A DNA stretch of 64,000 nt from assembly GCA_012522755.1 (NCBI GenBank), contig JAAYJV010000151.1, positions 1 through 64,000 on the forward strand, read 5' to 3'. Position numbers and translations under genes: made by a program. The stretch is from Candidatus Hydrogenedens sp. (GTDB taxonomy: Bacteria; Hydrogenedentota; Hydrogenedentia; Hydrogenedentales; CAITNO01). The notes under the pieces are model-generated. The model saw only the letters and a list, made by a program, of their open reading frames with translations, searched no databases and was not told where the DNA came from. Shown in pieces: positions 9,019 through 17,749 of this stretch. The stretch's first letter is position 1. Each line of letters begins with the position of its first letter.

Positions 9019-10287
9019 TCAATCGTTTTCCACATAGGAAATCTGTGCCATTTCTTCTTCCGTGAAACGGCTGTTTGCGATGGGTCCGGGTGCCCAGCAC
9101 TGTTCCAGCGGAGGCGGCGCGATGTCTTCAACAGGGATGCAGAAAATTTCGTTACCCTCTTCATCACTGAGAATTTTTCCGCCCTTGTACACGACGGCTT
9201 GTCGTACGAGTTGATCACAGACATCGAGAAGTCCATCGAAAGTATAGGGCGTGTGACTGAATTTAACATCCCGTTTCAAGGCACTGGTGAATTTTTCCGG
9301 TACATTCTCAATTCCGAGGGTGGTGAACAAAATACCGGCTGCACTGGAGGGATTGCAGTCTGAATCATGTCCGCAGCGTGTTGCCACTTCAATAGTTTTA
9401 TCAGGATCGCCTTCTCCGTAGAGCAGTCCCATGACAATAAAGGATCCGTTGATCTTGGCATCAATATTGAACTTCAGCAGATCATCGTTACATGAGAATT
9501 TCCGGTAGTCCGGATTCAGGTGATATTTTTCATTGATTTTTTCCCAACTTGCAATCCAGTCATCAGGGAACTCACTGTGCCAGCGGATCACGTCCGTGAT
9601 GCATTCATAATACTGACTTCCCTCGGGAATGGCCTTCAATCCGGCCTGAATAATTTTCTCAACTGAGCTTTCGAAGAAAGCTTCGCTGTACATGGCTCCG
9701 ACAAAGAGCCCGCCATAAAGCCCATCTCCGTAGTTCATGAGCCGCCCGAAGGTTTCTCCCAGCTGAAGAACAATAGAAGGCATTCCCGGGGCAATGATAC
9801 CACTGTAGTCGGCTTCGATCTGATAGTCAATATCATCGGCATGACTGTTGAATTGCGGGTGACCTGAATCAGGCGGGGCGATGCCTTTACGCAGGTTCTC
9901 ACGACCGAATTTGTTGGCATGCCAGAGTTTGTAGCCGCTGTTGGCGAATTCGATACCGGCTTGCCGTGCTGTGGTATCAATCCCGTATTTTTCAAGAGTA
10001 TGCAGAAAAGTCATTTCCACATAGAGGTCATCTTCTTCAAACTGGTTGATGGTCTCCGGGGTCCATTTCGGATAGTCCTCTTCAGGTACGATAACCCCGT
10101 TAAATTTGAATTCAGTAGGCACACCCCAGCCGACTCCGGCCATCTGACCGATCCAGGCTGCGGCCATGCGGGACTTGTATTCCTTCGCATCCAGCAGTCT
10201 GTAACTGACATTCTGTGCATTGTCCGCAGCCGGCACAGCCTGGCTCAACATGAGGAGTGCAACGGCAAAAGTAAAGAATTTGGACAT
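9019..10287 (-). CDS. Exported ADP-ribosylglycohydrolase-fold protein
   Basis: 422 aa with a signal peptide (FFTFAVALLMLSQAVPAAD). The ADP-ribosylglycohydrolase signature is spread along the chain: WIGQMAGVGWGVPTEF, EDDLYVEMTFLHTL (the Asp-rich metal site), HADDIDYQIEADYSGIIAPG and GHDSDCNPSSAAGIL. AAGGAG precedes the ATG. Exported members of this fold are frequent near glycoside hydrolases in Planctomycetes-like genomes and probably act on sugars rather than on ADP-ribosylated proteins; that is inference. It is divergently transcribed from the GH127 gene across a 179-bp gap, which suggests shared regulation. Confidence 0.85.
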   Translation of the reverse strand: MSKFFTFAVALLMLSQAVPAADNAQNVSYRLLDAKEYKSRMAAAWIGQMAGVGWGVPTEFKFNGVIVPEEDYPKWTPETINQFEEDDLYVEMTFLHTLEKYGIDTTARQAGIEFANSGYKLWHANKFGRENLRKGIAPPDSGHPQFNSHADDIDYQIEADYSGIIAPGMPSIVLQLGETFGRLMNYGDGLYGGLFVGAMYSEAFFESSVEKIIQAGLKAIPEGSQYYECITDVIRWHSEFPDDWIASWEKINEKYHLNPDYRKFSCNDDLLKFNIDAKINGSFIVMGLLYGEGDPDKTIEVATRCGHDSDCNPSSAAGILFTTLGIENVPEKFTSALKRDVKFSHTPYTFDGLLDVCDQLVRQAVVYKGGKILSDEEGNEIFCIPVEDIAPPPLEQCWAPGPIANSRFTEEEMAQISYVEND

Positions 10288-10466
10288 GAATCTTTTTCTC
10301 CTTGATGAATCCTTCAGCCTTTATTGTTTGAATAGAGAAGGGCTAAACTTTACAATACAATTCGAAACCTGTGACCGCCTCTTAGTATAACAAATTCAAA
10401 GCGTTCAAAGGACTTGCGGACACTTGCCGGCCTGTCCTCCATCTACAACCCGTCAGGAGACCAGAA

Positions 10467-12386
10467 ATGAACACTGCCCTTCTCCTCTCCCTCGTCTTTC
10501 TTTTTCATCAGTCAGCACAAGAGCCGCTGGCCCCTCTCTCCCTGCAGCCGCTGCCCACAGGAACAGTTCTGGCCGAAGGATGGTTGGAACAACAGTTGCG
10601 CATTCAAAGTGATGGCCTTTCCGGGCATCTGGATAAATTCTGGCCGGACATTCAAGACAGTGGATGGATAGGCGGTGATGCGGAAGGCTGGGAGCGGGCT
10701 CCCTACTGGCTGGATGGACTTGTGCCTCTGGCCTGGACACTTTCCGATATCACCCTCCAGAAGACTGTTCATTATTGGATGGACTATATTCTGGAACATC
10801 AGCACGAAGACGGCTGGCTGGGTCCCCGGAAAAGTGCGGGTTATCAGGAACTGGACACCTGGCCCCAATTCGTGATTCTGAAAGCGCTGCGCCAGTATCA
10901 TGAAGTGACAGGTGACAGACGCGTTCTTCCGGCCATGCTCAAGAATGTGCGCTGCATAGACCGTGTTCTGGCTGAGAAGCCGCTCTTCGACTGGGGAAAA
11001 TACCGTTGGATGGATCTGGTTGTCACGCTCCATTGGCTCTATGAGCAAAGCGGTGATATGGACTTGCTCGCCATTGCAGAGCGGGCCGCTGAACAGGGTT
11101 TTTCCTGGCGCAAACATTTTGAAGACTTCCGCTTCCCCGATAAAATGAAAGCAGACAAGTGTATTTTCGATACCCATGTGGTGAACAACGCCATGGCCGT
11201 AAAAGCATCAGCCGTATGGTACAGACAATCTCAGGATCCCGGTGATCTGGCTGCTGTGCAAGGCTGTCTGGATACGCTGGATCTGTATCACGGCCAGGCA
11301 ACAGGTATTTTCACGGGAGACGAACACTATGCGGGAAAAAGCCCCTCCCAGGGCACGGAATTGTGCGCTGTAGTGGAGTATTTATTTTCTCTGGAAACCC
11401 TTCTTTCCCATCTGGGTCGCCCTGAAGACGGAGACCGCTTGGAGCGCATCGCTTACAATGCTCTGCCCGGCACCTTTTCTCCGGACATGTGGGCCCACCA
11501 ATATGTACAGCAGGCCAATCAGGTCGTCTGCAGAGTATCTGAAGACCGTGTCTACACAAACAACGGCCCGGATTCCAACCTCTTCGGACTTGAACCGAAT
11601 TATGGCTGCTGCACCTCGAACATGCATCAGGGTTGGCCCAAATTTGTGAGCCACCTCTGGATGATCACCCCCGCTGAAGGAGATCAAAAAGAAGGGCTGG
11701 CCGCTGTTGCCTATGGGCCTTGCAGTTTGAAAACCCGAGTCGGCGGGACAGCGGTACATATCCGGGTAGATACGGCCTACCCCGTTGACGATACCATCCG
11801 CATCGTACTGGAAGTGACAGGCGATTTTCCTTTGACCCTCCGTGTTCCCGCCTGGGCGGAAGGAGCCACTGTGCAAGTGGATATGGAAGCTCCTGAAGCA
11901 ATGGAAGCAGGAGGCTTTTTTGTACTGAAGCGTTCCTGGAAAGGCTCAGCAAATATCGTCTTGCAGTTTCCCATGAAAGCGGTGAGCGAAAGACGTTTCA
12001 ATAACAGCGCCACTATTTCCCGGGGTCCACTGGTCTACTCGCTGGCTATAGGAACGGAATGGCGTTATCTTCGAGGCGATGCTCCCCACAATGATTTTGA
12101 ACTCTACCCGACAACGCCCTGGAACTATGCTCTTCATGCGGATTTCATCGATACACTGCGCTTTGAAACGGGCTCGATCAAAGGGAATCCTTTTGATCCG
12201 GCCACTCCCGCTGTTCAGGCCTGGACAGAAGGGCGCCTTCTTCCCGGGTGGGAACTGGACAGGAACGCCGCAGCCCCGCCACCAGAGAGCCCGGTGGAGT
12301 CTTCAGAGGAAAGTACCCAATTGCGGCTTATTCCCTATGGGGCCGCAAAACTGCGTATCACCGAATTCCCCGTATTGAAGGAATAG
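10467..12386 (+). CDS. Exported GH127-family (DUF1680) glycoside hydrolase, beta-L-arabinofuranosidase-like
   Basis: 639 aa with an N-terminal signal peptide (TALLLSLVFLFHQSAQ). The alpha/alpha-barrel family is clear from WLDGLVPLAWTL, NNAMAVKASAVWYR and YGCCTSNMHQGWPKF. The GH127 active-site set is present: Glu298 and Cys300 (TELCAVVEY) and the Cys381-Cys382 pair (YGCCTS), which in characterised members form the Glu/Cys3 zinc site with a cysteine nucleophile. C-terminal beta domains follow. The substrate is probably a plant or bacterial arabinoside, but GH127 relatives vary. AGGAG lies 6-7 nt before the ATG. Confidence 0.88.
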   Translation: MNTALLLSLVFLFHQSAQEPLAPLSLQPLPTGTVLAEGWLEQQLRIQSDGLSGHLDKFWPDIQDSGWIGGDAEGWERAPYWLDGLVPLAWTLSDITLQKTVHYWMDYILEHQHEDGWLGPRKSAGYQELDTWPQFVILKALRQYHEVTGDRRVLPAMLKNVRCIDRVLAEKPLFDWGKYRWMDLVVTLHWLYEQSGDMDLLAIAERAAEQGFSWRKHFEDFRFPDKMKADKCIFDTHVVNNAMAVKASAVWYRQSQDPGDLAAVQGCLDTLDLYHGQATGIFTGDEHYAGKSPSQGTELCAVVEYLFSLETLLSHLGRPEDGDRLERIAYNALPGTFSPDMWAHQYVQQANQVVCRVSEDRVYTNNGPDSNLFGLEPNYGCCTSNMHQGWPKFVSHLWMITPAEGDQKEGLAAVAYGPCSLKTRVGGTAVHIRVDTAYPVDDTIRIVLEVTGDFPLTLRVPAWAEGATVQVDMEAPEAMEAGGFFVLKRSWKGSANIVLQFPMKAVSERRFNNSATISRGPLVYSLAIGTEWRYLRGDAPHNDFELYPTTPWNYALHADFIDTLRFETGSIKGNPFDPATPAVQAWTEGRLLPGWELDRNAAAPPPESPVESSEESTQLRLIPYGAAKLRITEFPVLKE

Positions 12387-12551
12387 TCACCACAGTGCTG
12401 CATAGCCGTAATCAATTGCTGCTTTTCTTTTAATCAGGTCGCACAGGGAAAAACACATCTTAACCGAAGAGATGACACTGATACGACATCCCTGGGAACC
12501 ACAGATGAACACTGATTAACACTGATAAATTAAAGACCTTGAATCGCGCAG

Positions 12552-12578
12552 CCTGGGAACGCCAATTTCCACATTGGC
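12552..12578 (+). repeat. Solo GCCAAT-hairpin repeat
   Basis: Identical over 27 nt to the copies at 327, 876 and 30263. The following bases (acgcatgatgacttca) also match those after the 327 copy. Confidence 0.85.
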
Positions 12579-12625
12579 AGACAACGCATGATGACTTCAT
12601 TTCCACAAAAGTTATCACCTGAAGA

Positions 12626-12778
12626 CATCCTTGTCCAAATTAGCTTTTCTTGGACAGGCCAATGCAACGATCAGTCAACCTGATCCCGGGAACCGGGAAA
12701 ATGAAGACAAAACCTGGCCAAAATACCAATGAATTTAACTGTGTTGATTCGATGGTGACCTTAATTTGGACACCAGTG
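12626..12778 (-). mobile_element. 153-bp MITE with 17-bp terminal repeats and perfect 9-bp target duplication
   Basis: The left end CATCCTTGTCCAAATTA (12626-12642) and right end TAATTTGGACACCAGTG (12762-12778) are inverted repeats matching at 13 of 17 positions, including an 11-bp perfect core. ACCTGAAGA occurs immediately outside both ends (12617-12625 and 12779-12787), as expected of a 9-bp target duplication. The interior is non-coding and matches parts of 3666-3795 and 4169-4282 in the opposite orientation. It must be mobilised in trans, since no transposase is present. Confidence 0.85.
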
Positions 12779-12870
12779 ACCTGAAGATAAATCTCTCTAC
12801 TTTTTTGTTGACAGCAGTTCTCATGCCGCATCACAACCCACGGTATTTTCAAGGACTGGTCCCGCTGTAT

Positions 12871-12897
12871 GCCAATGGGGACATTGGCGCTCCCACG
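12871..12897 (-). repeat. Variant GCCAAT-hairpin repeat
   Basis: GCCAATGGGGACATTGGC followed by 'gctcccacg'. It is the same variant as in the 137-bp tandem repeat at 46182 and 46319. Confidence 0.75.
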
Positions 12898-13108
12898 ATA
12901 CGACCTTCACCGCCGGAAAGTTTTCGAAAGCATGAATATGTTTGAAGGCGTTAAGGAAAATGGGCACGGCATGGCGTTCCCAGGAGTGACTCCCAAGGTT
13001 TTTCAGGATTGCCTGGGCGTTATCAGTTCGTGGTCAACACAATCGGCGATCACTGGCGGTTATACACAGCCGGAAAGCATTCACAACGGTTGATATTGCT
13101 CTGAAATA

Positions 13109-14221
13109 CTATTGTCTGTTTTTCAGGCCTTGAACCAACGCCAGGAGAAAATCACGGTTGTCAGCTGTCATATAACGCATTTCGCCGCCCATGCGGTTGA
13201 AGCTCTTGTTATAGCGCAGATAGTAGTCGGGATTGTCCATGGGCGGTTCACCCTGAGACCAGTCCCAATGGGATTCCTGGAGATCAACAATCACCATGTA
13301 ATGGTTATCGATGTGCTTGCCTTCCTGAATATGCAGGTTCTGGGACATGGACAGGCTCTTTTCAAAAATCATGGGCGACATGACAGCTGAACCTATACTC
13401 ATGTAGACGCCCCCATCGAGATTGTGAACCTGCTGTGCGAATGCGAGGAAATCACGCTGGGCGGAACGACCAATGGCTGCGCCGTGGTTCATGGGATGGG
13501 TATAAATGATGTCGTGGCCGATCATGGGATGGCTGGTGAAAGGAATACCCAGTCTGTAAGCTGCGGACTGAACGCCATATTTCTTGAAGGGATGACGAAC
13601 AGCCATGAACCCCGGTTTAAGATCAAAATGGCGTATACGATCCAGAAAGTCAGCGGCCGCAGCAGCCTGAACCGGATTATTTACGGCTTCCTGGCGGATC
13701 TCCTCGATCAGTGCTTCCTGACTGGGGATTTCAACACCGTCATCTTCCACAAAGGCGCCAACGGCTTCTCCATAACCCAGACCCTTCCAGGCTCCGGCGA
13801 CAATGGCGAGATTCAGATACATGCCCGTTTCCTGCCAGATGCCGAACTCGCCCCGGTCAACATTGGTACGCACATCTTCACTGCTGTGCCCTTGGAAGGC
13901 GAATTCCCAGTCATGAATGATACCGGCACCATTGGTTGCCAGATGGGTCACCCACCCTTCTTCCATGAGATGGATAAAGACGGGAGCCAGTCCATTTTTG
14001 ATGGCATGGGCCCCGAAGGTCAACATACGTGATTTGTTGTTCTTCCGAGCCTGAACAAGTCTTTCAACCAGCTCGTCCATAACCTTCAACCCCTGCGCCG
14101 AGAGAGGATGTGAAAGAGGCGCATCCACAGGGACATGATCCCGTTCTATGAACACCTTGTCTTCCCGCTCAGACAGATTTTTTATAAAGAGTTTGTCACG
14201 ATCAAATTGTGGGAATGGCAT
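13109..14221 (-). CDS. Deoxyhypusine-synthase-like protein
   Basis: 370 aa, cytoplasmic. The segment WVTHLATNGAGIIHDWEFAFQGHSSEDV resembles the NAD-binding region of bacterial deoxyhypusine-synthase-like and homospermidine-synthase-like proteins, and the Rossmann-type layout (LTFGAHAIKNGLAP, PMIGHDIIYTHPMNHG, GGVYMSIGSAVMSPMIFEKSL) fits that superfamily. I cannot locate the catalytic lysine motif of true deoxyhypusine synthase, and bacteria lack eIF5A, so the substrate is unknown. AGGAG precedes the ATG by 8 nt. It lies 163 bp downstream of alaS on the same strand. Confidence 0.55.
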   Translation of the reverse strand: MPFPQFDRDKLFIKNLSEREDKVFIERDHVPVDAPLSHPLSAQGLKVMDELVERLVQARKNNKSRMLTFGAHAIKNGLAPVFIHLMEEGWVTHLATNGAGIIHDWEFAFQGHSSEDVRTNVDRGEFGIWQETGMYLNLAIVAGAWKGLGYGEAVGAFVEDDGVEIPSQEALIEEIRQEAVNNPVQAAAAADFLDRIRHFDLKPGFMAVRHPFKKYGVQSAAYRLGIPFTSHPMIGHDIIYTHPMNHGAAIGRSAQRDFLAFAQQVHNLDGGVYMSIGSAVMSPMIFEKSLSMSQNLHIQEGKHIDNHYMVIVDLQESHWDWSQGEPPMDNPDYYLRYNKSFNRMGGEMRYMTADNRDFLLALVQGLKNRQ

Positions 14222-14383
14222 GCCTTACACTCCTGATGGTTGATTCTGAAAAGCGTTGGTCATGAAAACCAGAGAAAATTGTGATGAACGCAACGGATTG
14301 CACCGATTTGAAAAGTAAAGCTGTCGCGACTGTTGATGCATTGTCTTTCTGATTTTGTCATAGAGACCGGAAGAAGCGACTGC

Positions 14384-17014
14384 TCAGGAAAGCAGTTCAG
14401 CTACTATGGTCTCGGCTTCTTTCATGGCTTCGGGCAGCTTGGCAAGATCTTTACCTCCAGCCTGGGCCATGTCCGGCCTTCCGCCACCGCCGCCGCCCAC
14501 CAATGGAGCCAGTCGTGCAACGATATCACCGGCACTGATTTTTGAAGTCAGATCTTTGGTGACCCCGGCCGTGAGAGCCACCTTGCCGGAACCGCCGCCA
14601 CCGAGAACAATGATACCTGAGCCGAGTTTATCTTTGTACTGATCCAGAACAACACGAAGGCTTTTCGCATCCATATCCTGGAGCAGCAGAATAAGGGTTT
14701 TGACCCCCTGAATGTCTTTCACCTGACTCATGAAATCTTTGCCGCCACCCGTGGCTGCAGCCTGTTTCCATTTTTCCACTTCTTTCTGGAGACGTTTGTT
14801 GTCGTCCAACAGTGCCTGCAAACGCTGTTCAACCTCATCGGGTCGGGCACTGAGAGTATGAATCACAGACTGAAACTGTCGGTCCCTTTCCTGCAAGAGA
14901 TCAACACTCGGAGCTCCACAGACGGCTTCTATACGGCGCACACCGGCCGCAACGGCGGAATCACTGACAATCTTGCAGAATCCGATGTGGCCTGTATTGC
15001 TCACATGGCATCCGCCACACAGTTCAAGACTCACATCGCCCGTACGGACCACACGAACCACATCATCATATTTTTCGCCGAAAAGAGCCATGGCCCCTTC
15101 TTTGCGTGCCGCATCCAGATCTTTGAAAGCAACCAGCACGGGGAGGCTTGCCCGTATATTTTCGTTGATACTGCGTTCAATATCCTGCAATTTCTCCAGG
15201 CTGATGGATTCGAAATGGGTGAAGTCGAAACGCAGACGTTCAGAATCAACATAAGAGCCGGCCTGCTGCACATGGTCGCCCAGAGCTTGTCGTAAAGCCG
15301 CTTGAAGCAAGTGTGTCGCCGTGTGATGTCCTTCCGTGCGCCGCCGTTTTTCTTCATTGACCTGTGCCTCTACCGTGTCGCCCACTTTCAGAGAGCCAGA
15401 GACTGCTTTGACCTGGTGGAGCACGGAATGGCCCACCCTGGTGAGGGTTGTGGTCACTTCCAAAAGCACCTCTTCAGTTTTAAGAAAACCGGTGTCGCCG
15501 ACCTGACCACCCGATTCCGCGTAGAAAGGTGTCTTGTTGAGAAGCACCTCCCCACTCTCACCTTCGCTGAGTGCCTTGACGGCCTTTTCACCGGCGATAA
15601 TTGCCAGAACAGTGGCTTCACTGGTCAGGTTGTCATAGCCGACAAATTCCGTGGAACCGTGCTCACTCTCGAGCGTACGGTAAATGGAAGCGACAGTCTG
15701 TTGTCCACTGCCTGTCCAGGCGTGCCGCGCTTTATCGCGCTGATCACGCATGGCCGCTTCAAAGCCTTCTTTGTCGACAGTATAGCCCTGTTCTTCGGCC
15801 ACATCAGCGGCCAGGTCCAGCGGGAATCCGAAAGTATCATGAAGCTTGAAAAGTTCATCACCGGACACTTCCGTGGAACCGCTGCTTTTCATTTTGTCAA
15901 AGAGATTCTCCAGCAGATCCATCCCTCTGGCCAGGGCTCCCGCAAATCTCTCCTCTTCAGCCTGGATCGTTTTTTCAATACGTGTCCGGCCCTGGCTGAG
16001 TTCAGGGTATTGCTCCTGCATCATATCGATGACATGCATGGAGACCTTGTGGAGGAAGGCTTTTTCCAAGCCCAACTCCCTGCCGAAGCGCGCAGCTCTG
16101 CGGAGAAGCCGTCGGAAGACATAACCCCGGCCCTCATTGGAAGGCAGGATACCGTCGGCAAGCATGAAAGTAATGGCACGGGCATGATCAGCAATGACCC
16201 GACAGGGGACGGGCTTCTCTTCGTAACTGCAGGAACTGAGTGCGAGGGTGGCTTCGATGATGGGGAAAATACCGTCTGTATCGAAAACAGTTTCCTTGTC
16301 CTGCAAAATTGCCGCAATCCGTTCCAAACCCATGCCTGTGTCAATGCCTCTGTTTTTCAAAGGCGGGCGGCTGCCGTCGGCCTGTTGATCAAACTGAGGG
16401 AACACGAGATTCCAGAACTCCAGGAAGCGTTCATTGGGATCATTTTCCAGGGTGGCCGCCGGATCAATGTCAACGCCACGATCATAGAGCAGTTCGGAAC
16501 AGGGACCGCAGGCACCTGTATCACCGGCTGGTCCCCAGAAATTATCGGCCGCACCGAGACGTACAATGCGGGAGGGACAAATACCTATTTCTTTTTCCCA
16601 GATCTCCGCAGCTTCATCGTCTTCGTGAAATACGGAAATAATCACTTTCTCTTCAGGAAATTCAAGGACTTCCCGGGTATATTCCCAGGCCCAGGCAATG
16701 GCCTCCCGCTTGAAATAGTCGCCGAAAGAGAAGTTGCCCAGCATTTCAAAAAAAGTCAGATGTCTGGAGGTCTTCCCCACTTCGTCCAGATCATTGGCTT
16801 TACCGCCGGCACGCAGACATTTCTGCGAAGTTGTGGCGCGGCGATAGGGCACAGCCACTTCACCTGTATAAAAATGCTTGAACTGAACCATGCCTGCGCT
16901 GGTAAAAAGAAGGGTCGGATCATTGTTGGGAACAATCCGGTCACTTTTCTCTATAACATGGTTACGCTGATGGAAAAAGTCCAGATAACTTGCACGAATC
17001 TCATTGCTTTTCAT
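14384..17014 (-). CDS. alaS: Alanyl-tRNA synthetase
   Basis: 876 aa, full length for the family. The class II catalytic core begins YLDFFHQRNHVIEKSDRIVPNNDPTLLFTSAGMVQF. The editing domain has the metal site HHTATHLL plus CGGCHVSNTGHIG. The C-terminal DHHA1 domain ends in a Gly-rich APLVGGGGGGRPDMAQAGGKD. It charges tRNA-Ala and clears Ser/Gly errors. GGAG precedes the ATG. The antisense strand carries a very long open frame (about 810 codons), which is a shadow. Confidence 0.98.
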   Translation of the reverse strand: MKSNEIRASYLDFFHQRNHVIEKSDRIVPNNDPTLLFTSAGMVQFKHFYTGEVAVPYRRATTSQKCLRAGGKANDLDEVGKTSRHLTFFEMLGNFSFGDYFKREAIAWAWEYTREVLEFPEEKVIISVFHEDDEAAEIWEKEIGICPSRIVRLGAADNFWGPAGDTGACGPCSELLYDRGVDIDPAATLENDPNERFLEFWNLVFPQFDQQADGSRPPLKNRGIDTGMGLERIAAILQDKETVFDTDGIFPIIEATLALSSCSYEEKPVPCRVIADHARAITFMLADGILPSNEGRGYVFRRLLRRAARFGRELGLEKAFLHKVSMHVIDMMQEQYPELSQGRTRIEKTIQAEEERFAGALARGMDLLENLFDKMKSSGSTEVSGDELFKLHDTFGFPLDLAADVAEEQGYTVDKEGFEAAMRDQRDKARHAWTGSGQQTVASIYRTLESEHGSTEFVGYDNLTSEATVLAIIAGEKAVKALSEGESGEVLLNKTPFYAESGGQVGDTGFLKTEEVLLEVTTTLTRVGHSVLHQVKAVSGSLKVGDTVEAQVNEEKRRRTEGHHTATHLLQAALRQALGDHVQQAGSYVDSERLRFDFTHFESISLEKLQDIERSINENIRASLPVLVAFKDLDAARKEGAMALFGEKYDDVVRVVRTGDVSLELCGGCHVSNTGHIGFCKIVSDSAVAAGVRRIEAVCGAPSVDLLQERDRQFQSVIHTLSARPDEVEQRLQALLDDNKRLQKEVEKWKQAAATGGGKDFMSQVKDIQGVKTLILLLQDMDAKSLRVVLDQYKDKLGSGIIVLGGGGSGKVALTAGVTKDLTSKISAGDIVARLAPLVGGGGGGRPDMAQAGGKDLAKLPEAMKEAETIVAELLS

Positions 17015-17101
17015 AATGGTTCTCCGGGGAATCAGGGTGGGAATCCCTGTAATGGTAACAAAAGCAGCTGTCCCGGTGCATCCTGTCTACACAAAAGCAG
17101 G

Positions 17102-17749
17102 TCAATGGCCTGCAATATTTGTCAGTGCATAAGAAGGAAGCGAACCCAGACGGTTGTAGGGATAATAAATGCAGCGGACTTTACCGACGATATCATCCAG
17201 TACTCCCAGATAAGAAAGGCGTGTTTCCTCATCGTAATCGCCGGCAAAATGAGCATAACCCCGGCTGCTGTCTTCACTCATGTTTCTATTGTCGCCCAGG
17301 TAGAAAAAACAACCCGGGGGAATCAGAACGGGTTCATCAATATAGTATTGCATGGACTCTCTTACATAAGGCTCAGAGGCATATTTACCATTGATGAACA
17401 AGGCTCCATCAATGATGCTGAGAGAATCGCCTGGAAGACCGACAATACGTTTGACCAGAAATTCTTCATCCTTTTCAAGAACAATCACATCACCCCGTTT
17501 ATATTCCGGTTCATTGAGAGTCACAATCATATCACCGGGGAAAAGTGTGGGCTCCATGGACGCGGAAGGCACCATGAAAAAGCGCATGTTACGGCCCACA
17601 AAAAAAAAGAGAAGTATCGCGAGCACGATAAAAAGCACCCAGAGCCCGATCTGTTTGCTGTACAAAAGCTTTCTGATGAGGCTCTGTCCGGGCTGATCCT
17701 TGCCGGTAAAAGCGGGGTTTCCCGGATTTTGTGAGGGTTCAGGATTCAA
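17102..17749 (-). CDS. lepB: Signal peptidase I
   Basis: 215 aa. One transmembrane helix (about residues 36-52, LWVLFIVLAILLFFFVG) is followed by the periplasmic catalytic domain. The nucleophile is Ser64 in VPSASMEPTL and the general base Lys100 in LVKRIVGLPGD; box E is FYLGDNRNMSEDSRGY-like. It removes signal peptides from exported proteins, several of which are encoded in this window. Its start overlaps the end of the upstream PAS-GGDEF gene by 11 bp, suggesting translational coupling. Confidence 0.96.
   Translation of the reverse strand: MNPEPSQNPGNPAFTGKDQPGQSLIRKLLYSKQIGLWVLFIVLAILLFFFVGRNMRFFMVPSASMEPTLFPGDMIVTLNEPEYKRGDVIVLEKDEEFLVKRIVGLPGDSLSIIDGALFINGKYASEPYVRESMQYYIDEPVLIPPGCFFYLGDNRNMSEDSSRGYAHFAGDYDEETRLSYLGVLDDIVGKVRCIYYPYNRLGSLPSYALTNIAGH

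Larger units (their letters stand above)
12387..13108. other. Repeat-filled spacer
   Basis: No gene is supported. It carries an 'accacagatgaacactgatt' type repeat (about 12488-12525), a solo GCCAAT hairpin (12552-12578), the intact 153-bp element (12626-12778), a variant hairpin (12871-12897) and fragments related to the 137-bp tandem repeat at 46131. Short frames here are repeat shadows. Confidence 0.6.

Noticed and set aside
15302-17734. An 810-codon open frame on the plus strand
   Set aside because: It is antisense to alaS and the start of lepB, both certain. Its translation has no domain and reflects codon bias of the real strand.
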